Shown in pieces: positions 35,795 to 44,136 of a DNA stretch of 64,000 nt. Where the stretch lies: contig CAKZKR010000063.1 in the NCBI GenBank assembly GCA_937124615.1, forward strand, positions 35,626 to 99,625, read 5' to 3'. The position numbers and the translations under genes were made by a program. The notes beneath the pieces are model-generated. The model was not told the DNA's origin. It saw nothing but the letters and a program-made list of their open reading frames with translations, and made no database searches. How positions within the stretch are numbered: the first letter of the stretch is position 1; each line of letters begins with the position of its first letter. This DNA comes from an uncultured bacterium. Lineage in GTDB: Bacteria; Hydrogenedentota; Hydrogenedentia; Hydrogenedentales; Hydrogenedentaceae.

Positions 35795-37006
35795 ATGGGG
35801 AACATAGATAAACTTGCGATATTAGGTGGTGAGCCTGTTCGGCCACCTGAAATCAAATGGCATTCATGGCCAGTATTTGACGAACAAGAACGAACCGCCG
35901 TTTTAGAAGTCCTTGAAAGTGGTAAATGGTTTTATGGAGAGAAGGTAAAAAAGTTTGAAGAAGAATATGCCACATTTCAAGGGGCAAAGTACTGTGTTTC
36001 CTGCAATAGCGGGACTACCGGACTTGAGGTAGCCTTGCAAGCGATTGATATAAAACCGGGCGATGAAGTCATTGTCCCTCCCTATACTTTTATAGCGACT
36101 GCTTCGGCGGTAGTGCGGATGGGGGGAGTGCCTATTTTCGTAGATGTAGATGAAAGTTGGTGTATAGACCCGGACTTAATTGAGAAGGCAATTACTCCAC
36201 GAACAAGAGCCATTATCCCAGTTCATTTTGCTGGATACATTTGTGACATGGATAAGATTAATGCAATAGCACAAAGACATAACCTGATAGTGATTGAGGA
36301 TGCTTGTCATAGTTGGGGAGGACGGTGGGAAGGGAAGGGTGCAGGAACTTTAGGGCTTGGGGGCGTATTCAGTTTCCAAATGTCAAAAAATATCACAGCG
36401 GGCGAAGGAGGGGCTATTGTGACGGATAATGAAGATTTTGCAGATGTATGCAGGTCTATCACCAATTGTGGCCGTTCCAAAACAGGTCCATGGTATTATC
36501 ACGAGCGGATCGGAACGAATGTCCGTATGAACGAGTTCACAGCAAACATATTATTGGCACAACTAACCCGAGCAGAGAACCAACTGCAAGTTCGAGAAGC
36601 CAATGGAGTTTATCTAACCACTGCATTAAAAGAGATACCGGGTATTTATCCCCAACCTCTAAGTAATAGAGTAACCCGGAGGGCTTTTCATCTCTTATGT
36701 ATCCGTCTCAAAGAAGAAGAAATAGGCTGTTCAAGAGAGCCATTCATAAAAGCCGTTCAGGCGGAAGGATTGCCGCTCACCGCAGGTTACCCTTATCCTA
36801 TTTACAAGCAACCTGCATTCCAAAATGCGGCCTTTTATGACTATTCCCAAACATGCTGTCCGGTAGCAGAAGATTTATGTTATAAGAGTGGCGCATGGTT
36901 ACCTCATCATATATTGCTTGGAAAAGAGAAAGACATGGAAGATCTTGTTAAGATTATCCGCAAAGTGCAAGAACATGCATTAGAACTGAAAAACCTGGAA
37001 ATTTAA
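35795..37006 (+). CDS. DegT/DnrJ/EryC1 family aminotransferase
   Basis: A PLP-dependent sugar aminotransferase-like enzyme, used to make amino sugars for surface glycans or similar products. Internal aldimine Lys is K198 in FQMSKNITAGEGGAIV; other motifs are CNSGTTGLEVAL, VPPYTFIATASAV and IEDACHSWGG. Start taken at the second ATG (35795), since AGGAG is 6 nt upstream while the first ATG directly follows it. It precedes a glycosyltransferase gene, separated by a 9-nt repeat array. Confidence 0.88.
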   Translation: MGNIDKLAILGGEPVRPPEIKWHSWPVFDEQERTAVLEVLESGKWFYGEKVKKFEEEYATFQGAKYCVSCNSGTTGLEVALQAIDIKPGDEVIVPPYTFIATASAVVRMGGVPIFVDVDESWCIDPDLIEKAITPRTRAIIPVHFAGYICDMDKINAIAQRHNLIVIEDACHSWGGRWEGKGAGTLGLGGVFSFQMSKNITAGEGGAIVTDNEDFADVCRSITNCGRSKTGPWYYHERIGTNVRMNEFTANILLAQLTRAENQLQVREANGVYLTTALKEIPGIYPQPLSNRVTRRAFHLLCIRLKEEEIGCSREPFIKAVQAEGLPLTAGYPYPIYKQPAFQNAAFYDYSQTCCPVAEDLCYKSGAWLPHHILLGKEKDMEDLVKIIRKVQEHALELKNLEI

Positions 37007-37009
37007 AAA

Positions 37010-37063
37010 GTCTGACGAGTCCGACAGGTCCGACCTGTCCGACGAATCTGACCCGTCCGACAC
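37010..37063. repeat. GTCNGACNN 9-nt tandem repeat, six units
   Basis: Six head-to-tail 9-nt units (GTCTGACGA, GTCCGACAG, GTCCGACCT, GTCCGACGA, ATCTGACCC, GTCCGACAC), beginning 3 nt after the aminotransferase stop and ending 7 nt before the next ribosome site. Each has the core GTCYGAC, with variable last two bases; one has A for the first G. Related arrays occur at 8619-8636 and 55243-55287. Confidence 0.9.
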
Positions 37064-37070
37064 AACATAA

Positions 37071-37084
37071 AGGAGAACCCTACG
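37071..37084 (+). promoter_or_regulatory. Shine-Dalgarno and ACG start of the GT-C/TPR gene
   Basis: AGGAG (37071-37075) is 6 nt upstream of ACG (37082-37084), which is in frame with the large gene. No ATG, GTG or TTG is correctly placed; the first TTG (37130) would remove half of the first membrane helix. The ACG may be a rare start codon, a mutated ATG or a sequencing error. Confidence 0.6.
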
Positions 37085-40000
37085 AAGCAGATTATTGTCA
37101 TTACATTAATACTCATTATAGGGCTGGGTTTGCGGGTATTTTATCTATCAGAGGCAGTACATAACCCTGATTTTACGGCCCCTTTGCACGATTCCGAGTT
37201 TAAAGATTACTGGGCACGGGCTATCCTGTCTGGCGATTATACTCCCCCACGGAATGAAGGCAATCCTTTTATGGAAGGGCATCCTCTTCCCAATCCGCCC
37301 GGGTATTCATTATTTCTTGCCTTAATCTATTGGTTTACAGATGGCCGTTATTTAGCAGTGCGATGTGTCCAAATTATGATAGGTCTCATTAATATACTAC
37401 TTGTGTATTTATTAGGTAAAAGACTGTTCGATTATAGGGCAGGGCTATTTTCTGCATTGGGTATTGCTACTTATTGGGGTTTTGTTTACTATGACCTAGA
37501 ACTTAATCAAGCAATGATTTATATAAGCATAAATTTACTATCTTTTTATCTACTTTTAAAGGCTTACCAAAACAATCGTTTAGGGCTTATTTCTCTTGCA
37601 GGTTTTGTTTTTGGGGTAGGAGCCTGGTTTCGTGGCGAAGTATTTTTACTCATTTTTCCTTTAACCTTATTTGTTACATTCCTTTTTTATAGTTCGGAAC
37701 AAATTTGGAAGAGTATTCTTGCAGGTATAATTTTCTTTTTACTTGCTTTTCTACCTATATTCCCGCTGGCTTTATATAACTATTATCTTTGTGGTTCATT
37801 TACATCAGGTTCGCACAATAGCGAATATACCCTTTCGGTAGCTTTCTGTCCCGACACTCCGGAATACGGTACCTATACTCCCGAGATATTACGATGGCTC
37901 AATAAAACACCAGAAGATACAGTAGAAACATTTGATTTGGACGGGATGACGATGGGGCTGGGAAAGGAATTAGGACTGGGGCGGAGAGCAACTTATAAAG
38001 AATGGAGAGATTACCTTATCTCAGGGGCTATAAATAATATAAAGGAATATCCGTGGTTAAATTTTAAAAAATGTGTAAAACGATTCTTGTGGACATTTTC
38101 ACCACAAGAATTGGATGAAAATAAGGTCATTCATTACGAACGGGAAGTATCCAAACTTCTGAGGTATTTACCTCGTTTTCCACTTCCTGTGAGTTTACTT
38201 ATTACGGGCCTTATTTTATTTGTTTTGTCTCTCATGTCAAAAGGAAAATCAAAATTAAAGGTATCCGTTACTTCATGGAAATTTGTAATTGTTCTATTGC
38301 TTTTTGTTGTAGTGAATATCAGTGTCTTTTCTCTTGTGATTGCAGGGAGTCGTTATCGTATTTCCCTGATCCCTTACTTTTTTCTATTTGGTGGCGTGGT
38401 GTTTTCGAGTTTGTGGAACACGATTCAATCAAGGAAATGGAATTACACCGCCTTTATTGGGGTAATGGTTACAGTATTGTTCCTATTAGCACATATTCCT
38501 TATTTCGATTATCAACCGAACCGTTCCCGCTGGTTAGATGAACGACGGAAATGCTATCAAAGAACCGGTAAGTTAATGGAAGGAATAGAATTTTTTGAGG
38601 AGTGGATAAAAAAACATCCCGATGCAGAGGCCCATTACCATGCAGGGGTGCTTTATTATGAACTTGACAATTTGGCGAAAGCGGAAGAACATTTTCATGC
38701 ATGTCTTAAAATATGGCCCGAACATCCCTCCGCACCTTATAATTTGGGATTGATTTTTGCAAAAAGAGAAATCTGGGATAAGGCATTGAAACATTTTAAA
38801 GAAGCAGTACAACGAAATCCGAACAAAGTGGACATGTGGTTTGCAGTAGGTTGGGCTTATGAAAAATTGGGGAATGCTACAACCGCGTTGGAGAGTTATA
38901 AACAGGCTTTAGATATAAATCCCCGACATCCTCAAACACTGAATCATAGTGCTATGATTTTATTCCGGAATGGGGAAGTAAACACAGCGAGGAAATATTT
39001 AGAAGAGGCGGTGAGTATGGACCCAAATTATACGGATGCACAATTTAATTTGGGTCAGGTCTTATTATCGGAACGAAAACCTACGGAGGCATTGAAATTA
39101 TTTTCCGAGATCCATGGAAAATATCAGCCGGAACATGAATTGTTGAAAGGCATAGGGCTATGCTATGTACAAATGTTAGATTATGAGAAGGCTTTGAATT
39201 ATCTGCGGAAAGCAAAGGAAGTGAGCCCTGCAACATGGGATGAAGAACCCACGCTCGCTGTGTGTTATGCCGGATTAGGAATGCAAGAGGAATGTTTCCT
39301 GTCCATCAAGGAATCTGAAGAGAAAGAACTCAATTTAAATCAGATGTTTCAATTGGGTCATGCATGGGAGTTGTTGGGGGAATGGAATAAGGCGGAAAAC
39401 TATTACAAATCTGTTTTGGAAAAAAATGAAAATTATGCGGATGCCTGGGCAGGGCTCGGGAATGTTTATCTTATGCGTGGAGAAGAAGAAAGAGGGTATC
39501 AATATTTCAGCAAAGCCTTACAAAAGAATCCCCGTCAGTTTGGATCCTGGTTCCATATCATTTTACAAATGGTGCAAAATCAAAAATGGGAAGAGGCCAA
39601 AACACAACTTATCTCATTCATTGAATACTATCCCGAGCATGTTGAATCGCATTATAATTTAGGACTTATTTATGAAGCGTTGGGGGATATAGAAAATGCT
39701 AAGAGATGCTATGAACAAGTAATAGAGAAAAAACCGTATCATACAGGGGCACTTTATTCTCGTGGTACTATGGCTCTTACAGAAATGGATTTGGGATATT
39801 CTCAGGCATTGTTTGAGCGATTGCTTCCCTATGAACCTTTTCAATCCCTCTATCATCTGGGGATTATTTATTCGATGAAAGGAGAATGGGAGAAAGCACA
39901 TGAATGTTTTCTCCATTCTTACTTTATAGATTCTTCTCCATTCCTCAAAGATTATATCTATGCGTTCAATATAGGTTTAAGTTTTGACCGTTGCGATTGT

Positions 40001-41119
40001 TTGGAATATGCGGAATTGTTTTACCAGATCTCTTTTGCTTTAAATCCGGATTTTGTGGATATGAAAGATGCCCTTGCTTATTTGCTACTTAAAAAAGGCG
40101 CTATTGAGGATGCCTATCTTCTGTTAAGCACTGTGTTCCTTTATCAAATTCCTACCCAATGGTCGTATTATCATTACTCTCTTATCTGGGAAAAAATGGG
40201 CGAGCCAGCTATTGCATTAGGTTTTGCAGAACAGGCAAATGTGATAATGCCAAATCAGTCTTTTGTGCTTCATCAATTAGGTGGTCTCTATCGTAAATTC
40301 GGTGAGTATGAACTTTCTGAAAAATACTTACAACAGGCTAAAGAACTAAACCCAGAAGATGCGACCATTCTCAAGACACTTGCATTTCTGCGGTCGGACC
40401 AGGAACGGTTTAAGGAAGCGGAGAGATTATTTCTGGAATGTATGGTTTCTCTTTCTTCTGATTCAGAAGTATATGAAGGTCTTGCAGATGTATATGTTAA
40501 AATGGGTGAATGGAAACAGGCCGAGATATACTATCGCAAATCTCTGGAAGTTCGGGAAGAATTTTCGGTTATCAATAAATTAGGGTTATTGCTTGCCGAT
40601 TTAAACAAAGTTTTTGAAAGTATTGGACTTCTGGAAATAGCGGTTAAGCATTTCTCTGATAATGCAGTTACTATTACGCGTCTTGCGGACCTGAAAGTAA
40701 TGATCCATTCGGATATGGAAGCGAAATCTTTGTATGAGCGGGCAATGGAACTGGACTACAAGAATTATCTTACTCATAGGAATTATGCGGATTTATTAGT
40801 GCGACTTGGTGAATATGAAAAGGCAGAAAAGCATTATCAATGGGCCTTAGAACTGCAACCGAAGGATTTTAATGCACTTGCAGGTTTGGGTTTACTTTAT
40901 GCACGCATGGGTAATTATGAAGAGGCCAAAAAATATTTAGTTCCTCTGGCTCAAGTGAAGACAGATTTACTTCCCGTAAACCAACAATTGGCTCAAATAT
41001 TTCTCGCAGAAAATCAACCTGAAAAGGCTATTAAATACATCAAAAGATGTATTCTTGCTCAGCCCGACCGTAAAGAGTTTAGAGAGTTGTTACAGCAAGC
41101 TACTCAGGTGAAGCAGTAG
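37082..41119 (+). CDS. GT-C (family 39-like) membrane glycosyltransferase fused to a long TPR array
   Basis: 1345 residues if read from ACG. Residues ~1-470 are membrane-embedded with about ten hydrophobic segments and the GT39/PMT-like pattern: HDSEFKDYWARAI (acidic motif in the first loop), NPPGYSLFLAL, and a helix-rich continuation. Residues ~490-1345 are tetratricopeptide repeats, roughly twenty with forms such as A-x-x-x-Y/N-L-G and A-x-x-x-F-x-x-A. The architecture resembles eukaryotic TMTC O-mannosyltransferases. A lipid-phosphate sugar donor and protein or glycan acceptors are inferred. Its 3' end overlaps the convergent SGNH gene by 20 nt. Confidence 0.8.
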   Translation, partial: TKQIIVITLILIIGLGLRVFYLSEAVHNPDFTAPLHDSEFKDYWARAILSGDYTPPRNEGNPFMEGHPLPNPPGYSLFLALIYWFTDGRYLAVRCVQIMIGLINILLVYLLGKRLFDYRAGLFSALGIATYWGFVYYDLELNQAMIYISINLLSFYLLLKAYQNNRLGLISLAGFVFGVGAWFRGEVFLLIFPLTLFVTFLFYSSEQIWKSILAGIIFFLLAFLPIFPLALYNYYLCGSFTSGSHNSEYTLSVAFCPDTPEYGTYTPEILRWLNKTPEDTVETFDLDGMTMGLGKELGLGRRATYKEWRDYLISGAINNIKEYPWLNFKKCVKRFLWTFSPQELDENKVIHYEREVSKLLRYLPRFPLPVSLLITGLILFVLSLMSKGKSKLKVSVTSWKFVIVLLLFVVVNISVFSLVIAGSRYRISLIPYFFLFGGVVFSSLWNTIQSRKWNYTAFIGVMVTVLFLLAHIPYFDYQPNRSRWLDERRKCYQRTGKLMEGIEFFEEWIKKHPDAEAHYHAGVLYYELDNLAKAEEHFHACLKIWPEHPSAPYNLGLIFAKREIWDKALKHFKEAVQRNPNKVDMWFAVGWAYEKLGNATTALESYKQALDINPRHPQTLNHSAMILFRNGEVNTARKYLEEAVSMDPNYTDAQFNLGQVLLSERKPTEALKLFSEIHGKYQPEHELLKGIGLCYVQMLDYEKALNYLRKAKEVSPATWDEEPTLAVCYAGLGMQEECFLSIKESEEKELNLNQMFQLGHAWELLGEWNKAENYYKSVLEKNENYADAWAGLGNVYLMRGEEERGYQYFSKALQKNPRQFGSWFHIILQMVQNQKWEEAKTQLISFIEYYPEHVESHYNLGLIYEALGDIENAKRCYEQVIEKKPYHTGALYSRGTMALTEMDLGYSQALFERLLPYEPFQSLYHLGIIYSMKGEWEKAHECFLHSYFIDSSPFLKDYIYAFNIGLSFDRCDCLEYAELFYQISFALNPDFVDMKDALAYLLLKKGAIEDAYLLLSTVFLYQIPTQWSYYHYSLIWEKMGEPAIALGFAEQANVIMPNQSFVLHQLGGLYRKFGEYELSEKYLQQAKELNPEDATILKTLAFLRSDQERFKEAERLFLECMVSLSSDSEVYEGLADVYVKMGEWKQAEIYYRKSLEVREEFSVINKLGLLLADLNKVFESIGLLEIAVKHFSDNAVTITRLADLKVMIHSDMEAKSLYERAMELDYKNYLTHRNYADLLVRLGEYEKAEKHYQWALELQPKDFNALAGLGLLYARMGNYEEAKKYLVPLAQVKTDLLPVNQQLAQIFLAENQPEKAIKYIKRCILAQPDRKEFRELLQQATQVKQ

Positions 41120-42674
41120 AATTCTGGGGTGACCCTAAAAATTTTTCTAAGTAGGGGATTAATGTTTTTGCCATGATTTGAGCTTTAAGCCGGACTCCGG
41201 GCTGTCGCATGTGGCAAATGTCTCCGAAATACTTTGTGCTCGCAGGCATATTCTCATCCACAGGAACATATAGAAGGCCGTTTTGTTTGCAGTATTCCTT
41301 CAATCTCTGATTATATAGTTTCATCACATCACAGTATTGCTTGAAGGTAGAATTTACCCAACCCCATTCTTTGTCATAGTAATAATCATAATAATCGCGG
41401 TCTACTTGGTTTAATCTTTCCCGATAGGGGACTCCAATGCTGGATATACAAAAATCAATATTGTGAGATAATAAAACATTGTTAAAATACAGAATATATT
41501 GGAATATACACATTTGAATGTATGCTTCCAATTCTTCTTGAGGGTAGTCTAACAAAGACCGCATCTGTCGGCGGACAAAGTGGGATAATAAGAACGCAAG
41601 CTGAGTAATTTTTGGAGAATTGTCAAAAGCGTGGGGGAATACTTCATAAATAATATCGTTAATCCCCTCGTATAATATAACCATATCAGGTTGAAGATAT
41701 AAATAATCGGGCAATTTAGCATAGTGTTTCTTCATGGTCATACCGGAAATGCCACAATTGAATACCTCAATACGATTTTCACCGAAGTATTTTCTTAATT
41801 CTTCTTCTAAAAATTTAGGATAAGCTTCTTTATTAGAAATACCTTCTTCTGTTGTAGAGGCTCCCACACATAAAATGCGAAATACCCCTTTCTTTTTTGT
41901 CAGTTTGAAATCTCTATCCCGAAATCCAAAGTTATTTGTGCGGAAGAGCATTTCAGTAGAATTGATATGAGGTTTATATGAAAAATAATTAATATCCCAT
42001 AGGTCGTTAATTGCTAACCTTCCTAACCGTGGATTCAGTGGGTCATTTTTCCCTTTATTGGGAAATGAAAATGTATGATAAATATAGGCTTCTGGCTGTT
42101 CATGTATGGGATAGAAAAAAAATCCATAGAGGGTACCGCCGATATTTTCCTCATGAAGAAAACTTGTCCCTGATAGAAATTTGTTTTTTGGGATGTGATT
42201 TATAATTGATTGATAGAGTGTGAATTTGTTCTGTTCTATGTCGTTATTTATCTGTTTGAAAATGAGATTTAGATTTTTATGAATTTCAACACGAAATGGG
42301 TCCATATCATAAATATTCCGAAAAGCAGATTGAAAGGGCTCATCCCTACAAAAATAAAAATGAAAGCGATAATTCCATAATTCTAATGGGTCAGGTTGAG
42401 GTTCGCACCACTCATCTCCTACGAGTATTTGCTGGGGCAGAAATAAATGCTTTCCCTCACCATAATGAATTCTCTCTTCCTGTTCACCATCCCACTCTTT
42501 AATCAGTAATTTACCCTGTCGAATAAGAACATATTTATTCGTTTTTTCTATGTATTTCCATCTTAGTCGTTCCCATAACTCCAGAGATAGGCATATCACA
42601 ATAAGCCAGAATAGGATAAAGAGGCTATACCCTAAAATGGAAATTACTTTTCTCTTTTTATTTTTCGACCGCAT
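41100..42674 (-). CDS. Membrane-anchored SGNH/GDSL hydrolase-like protein A
   Basis: 524 residues, signal anchor at ~10-32. The catalytic Ser is S273 in GASTTEEG (block I), followed by NCGISG (block II), YEGINDI (block III) and DICHM with D485 and H488 (block V). All four SGNH blocks are therefore present. The long N-terminal region (~35-230) is not recognised. Function as an esterase or O-acetyl transferase/esterase on surface glycans is inferred from the locus. It overlaps the convergent GT-C/TPR gene (41100-41119) and the next gene by 17 nt. Confidence 0.78.
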   Translation of the reverse strand: MRSKNKKRKVISILGYSLFILFWLIVICLSLELWERLRWKYIEKTNKYVLIRQGKLLIKEWDGEQEERIHYGEGKHLFLPQQILVGDEWCEPQPDPLELWNYRFHFYFCRDEPFQSAFRNIYDMDPFRVEIHKNLNLIFKQINNDIEQNKFTLYQSIINHIPKNKFLSGTSFLHEENIGGTLYGFFFYPIHEQPEAYIYHTFSFPNKGKNDPLNPRLGRLAINDLWDINYFSYKPHINSTEMLFRTNNFGFRDRDFKLTKKKGVFRILCVGASTTEEGISNKEAYPKFLEEELRKYFGENRIEVFNCGISGMTMKKHYAKLPDYLYLQPDMVILYEGINDIIYEVFPHAFDNSPKITQLAFLLSHFVRRQMRSLLDYPQEELEAYIQMCIFQYILYFNNVLLSHNIDFCISSIGVPYRERLNQVDRDYYDYYYDKEWGWVNSTFKQYCDVMKLYNQRLKEYCKQNGLLYVPVDENMPASTKYFGDICHMRQPGVRLKAQIMAKTLIPYLEKFLGSPQNSTASPE

Positions 42675-44136
42675 TGTTGTTATCTTCTATTTGTAATTTT
42701 TGTAGATATTTCAACAAAAAAGATGTAGATACTTCCGCTTTTTTCTGTATGCCCTTTAGTTTCTGATGACACAAATCATTGAAACAGGATGGGGGCATTT
42801 GTTGGAACATCTCATACATTGGAATATACAAATCAGCCTTGTCTGAGAATTGTTCATTTATTAGTTGATTATATACATGTAGAACATAATAATACATCCG
42901 ATAGTTAATAAAGTCTCCTCCCCACCATTTTCGGGTAACATACTGGAAATAGTTTTTTTCAACACGGCTCATCAAGGAATAATTAGGAGCAGGCATGCTC
43001 ATGATTGCAAAACCAATTTTTTTATTCTCCAAATAATTGTGGATTTTCTCTATATAACTTAGTATGTCTTTTTGAAGGTCTTCTTGTATCTTATCTTTGT
43101 CAGGTAAAAAATATAACGGGAAACAGTTACGAAATAGCGTAAAATGAATTGCAAATTTTTTAATTTGTGGAAGGTTTTTTATCCAGTAGGGGAGAAGAAT
43201 ATGCGTTATATCATTGGCACCTTCACAATATATAACGAGGTCGGGTTGTATAAAAACAAAATCGGGCAAACGAAGCCATAACTTATTAGCAGAGATTCCT
43301 GGGATTCCTGCGTTGATTACCTCAATTTTATAAGGACCTTTGTATTCTTCAATTAACAATTTTTCCAAAAAATTTGGATAGGTTTCCTTTTCCGTAGGAC
43401 CTTCTTCTGTGGTAGAACCTCCGATACAGAGGATACGGAAAACTCCCTGAGGTTTCGGAACAACTATATCTTCATCCCGGAATCCAAAATTGTTCGTATG
43501 AAATTCATAAGAAGGGAGTTGGGCATGTTTTTTGTATTCAAAGTAAGGAATTTCCCAAATGTCGGACTCACTTTTTGTTTCATTTGTATCTATGGTTTCA
43601 GTTTTATACCAACATATAAGGAATTCCTTATCAGTTTCATCCTTTAATGGACAAAAGAACAAATCACTTATGGTCATTTCCCCTTTTGTGAAAGAAGGAT
43701 AGTATTTTACTATGTTCTTCTCTTTGTCTAAAATTGAAACTATTATGTCCCCATTGAAAAAATTTTGGGTACTGGGAGAAGGTAAATATATAATAGGGTG
43801 CTGTCCCTCATCTTCCTGAACAAGAATTGCAATTTGATAAAAAGAGGAAAACAATAGTCTGTCTTGCTCATCTAATTGGAGAAAAAATCTTGCCCTGTTG
43901 GTAAGCCAATCTATGATGGAAGGTGGAGGATAGATAATTGTTTGGGCTCTAGCTTCATGGATAGATTCACTGTGAGTCCATGGAGGCTGATTGTTTAGCG
44001 AAAGGATAAGTGGATTTGTTTTGCAAACGATGTATTCATATATGCGGAGGGTGCTTTCCCCTACTAAAAGTACCACAAGGAGCCAAATACAAAGCAAAAA
44101 CAGTCTATAGAGGTTTCTTGGATTTATGAGATTCAT
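42658..44136 (-). CDS. Membrane-anchored SGNH/GDSL hydrolase-like protein B
   Basis: 492 residues, N-terminal membrane helix (~10-28). Block I is GGSTTEEG with S241; NAGIPG, CEGANDI and NDLCHQ supply blocks II, III and V. The sequence aligns with protein A over the catalytic part, so the two are tandem paralogs, overlapping by 17 nt. Its start overlaps the preceding TPR glycosyltransferase stop (44133-44136), so translation is probably coupled. Confidence 0.78.
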   Translation of the reverse strand: MNLINPRNLYRLFLLCIWLLVVLLVGESTLRIYEYIVCKTNPLILSLNNQPPWTHSESIHEARAQTIIYPPPSIIDWLTNRARFFLQLDEQDRLLFSSFYQIAILVQEDEGQHPIIYLPSPSTQNFFNGDIIVSILDKEKNIVKYYPSFTKGEMTISDLFFCPLKDETDKEFLICWYKTETIDTNETKSESDIWEIPYFEYKKHAQLPSYEFHTNNFGFRDEDIVVPKPQGVFRILCIGGSTTEEGPTEKETYPNFLEKLLIEEYKGPYKIEVINAGIPGISANKLWLRLPDFVFIQPDLVIYCEGANDITHILLPYWIKNLPQIKKFAIHFTLFRNCFPLYFLPDKDKIQEDLQKDILSYIEKIHNYLENKKIGFAIMSMPAPNYSLMSRVEKNYFQYVTRKWWGGDFINYRMYYYVLHVYNQLINEQFSDKADLYIPMYEMFQQMPPSCFNDLCHQKLKGIQKKAEVSTSFLLKYLQKLQIEDNNNAVEK

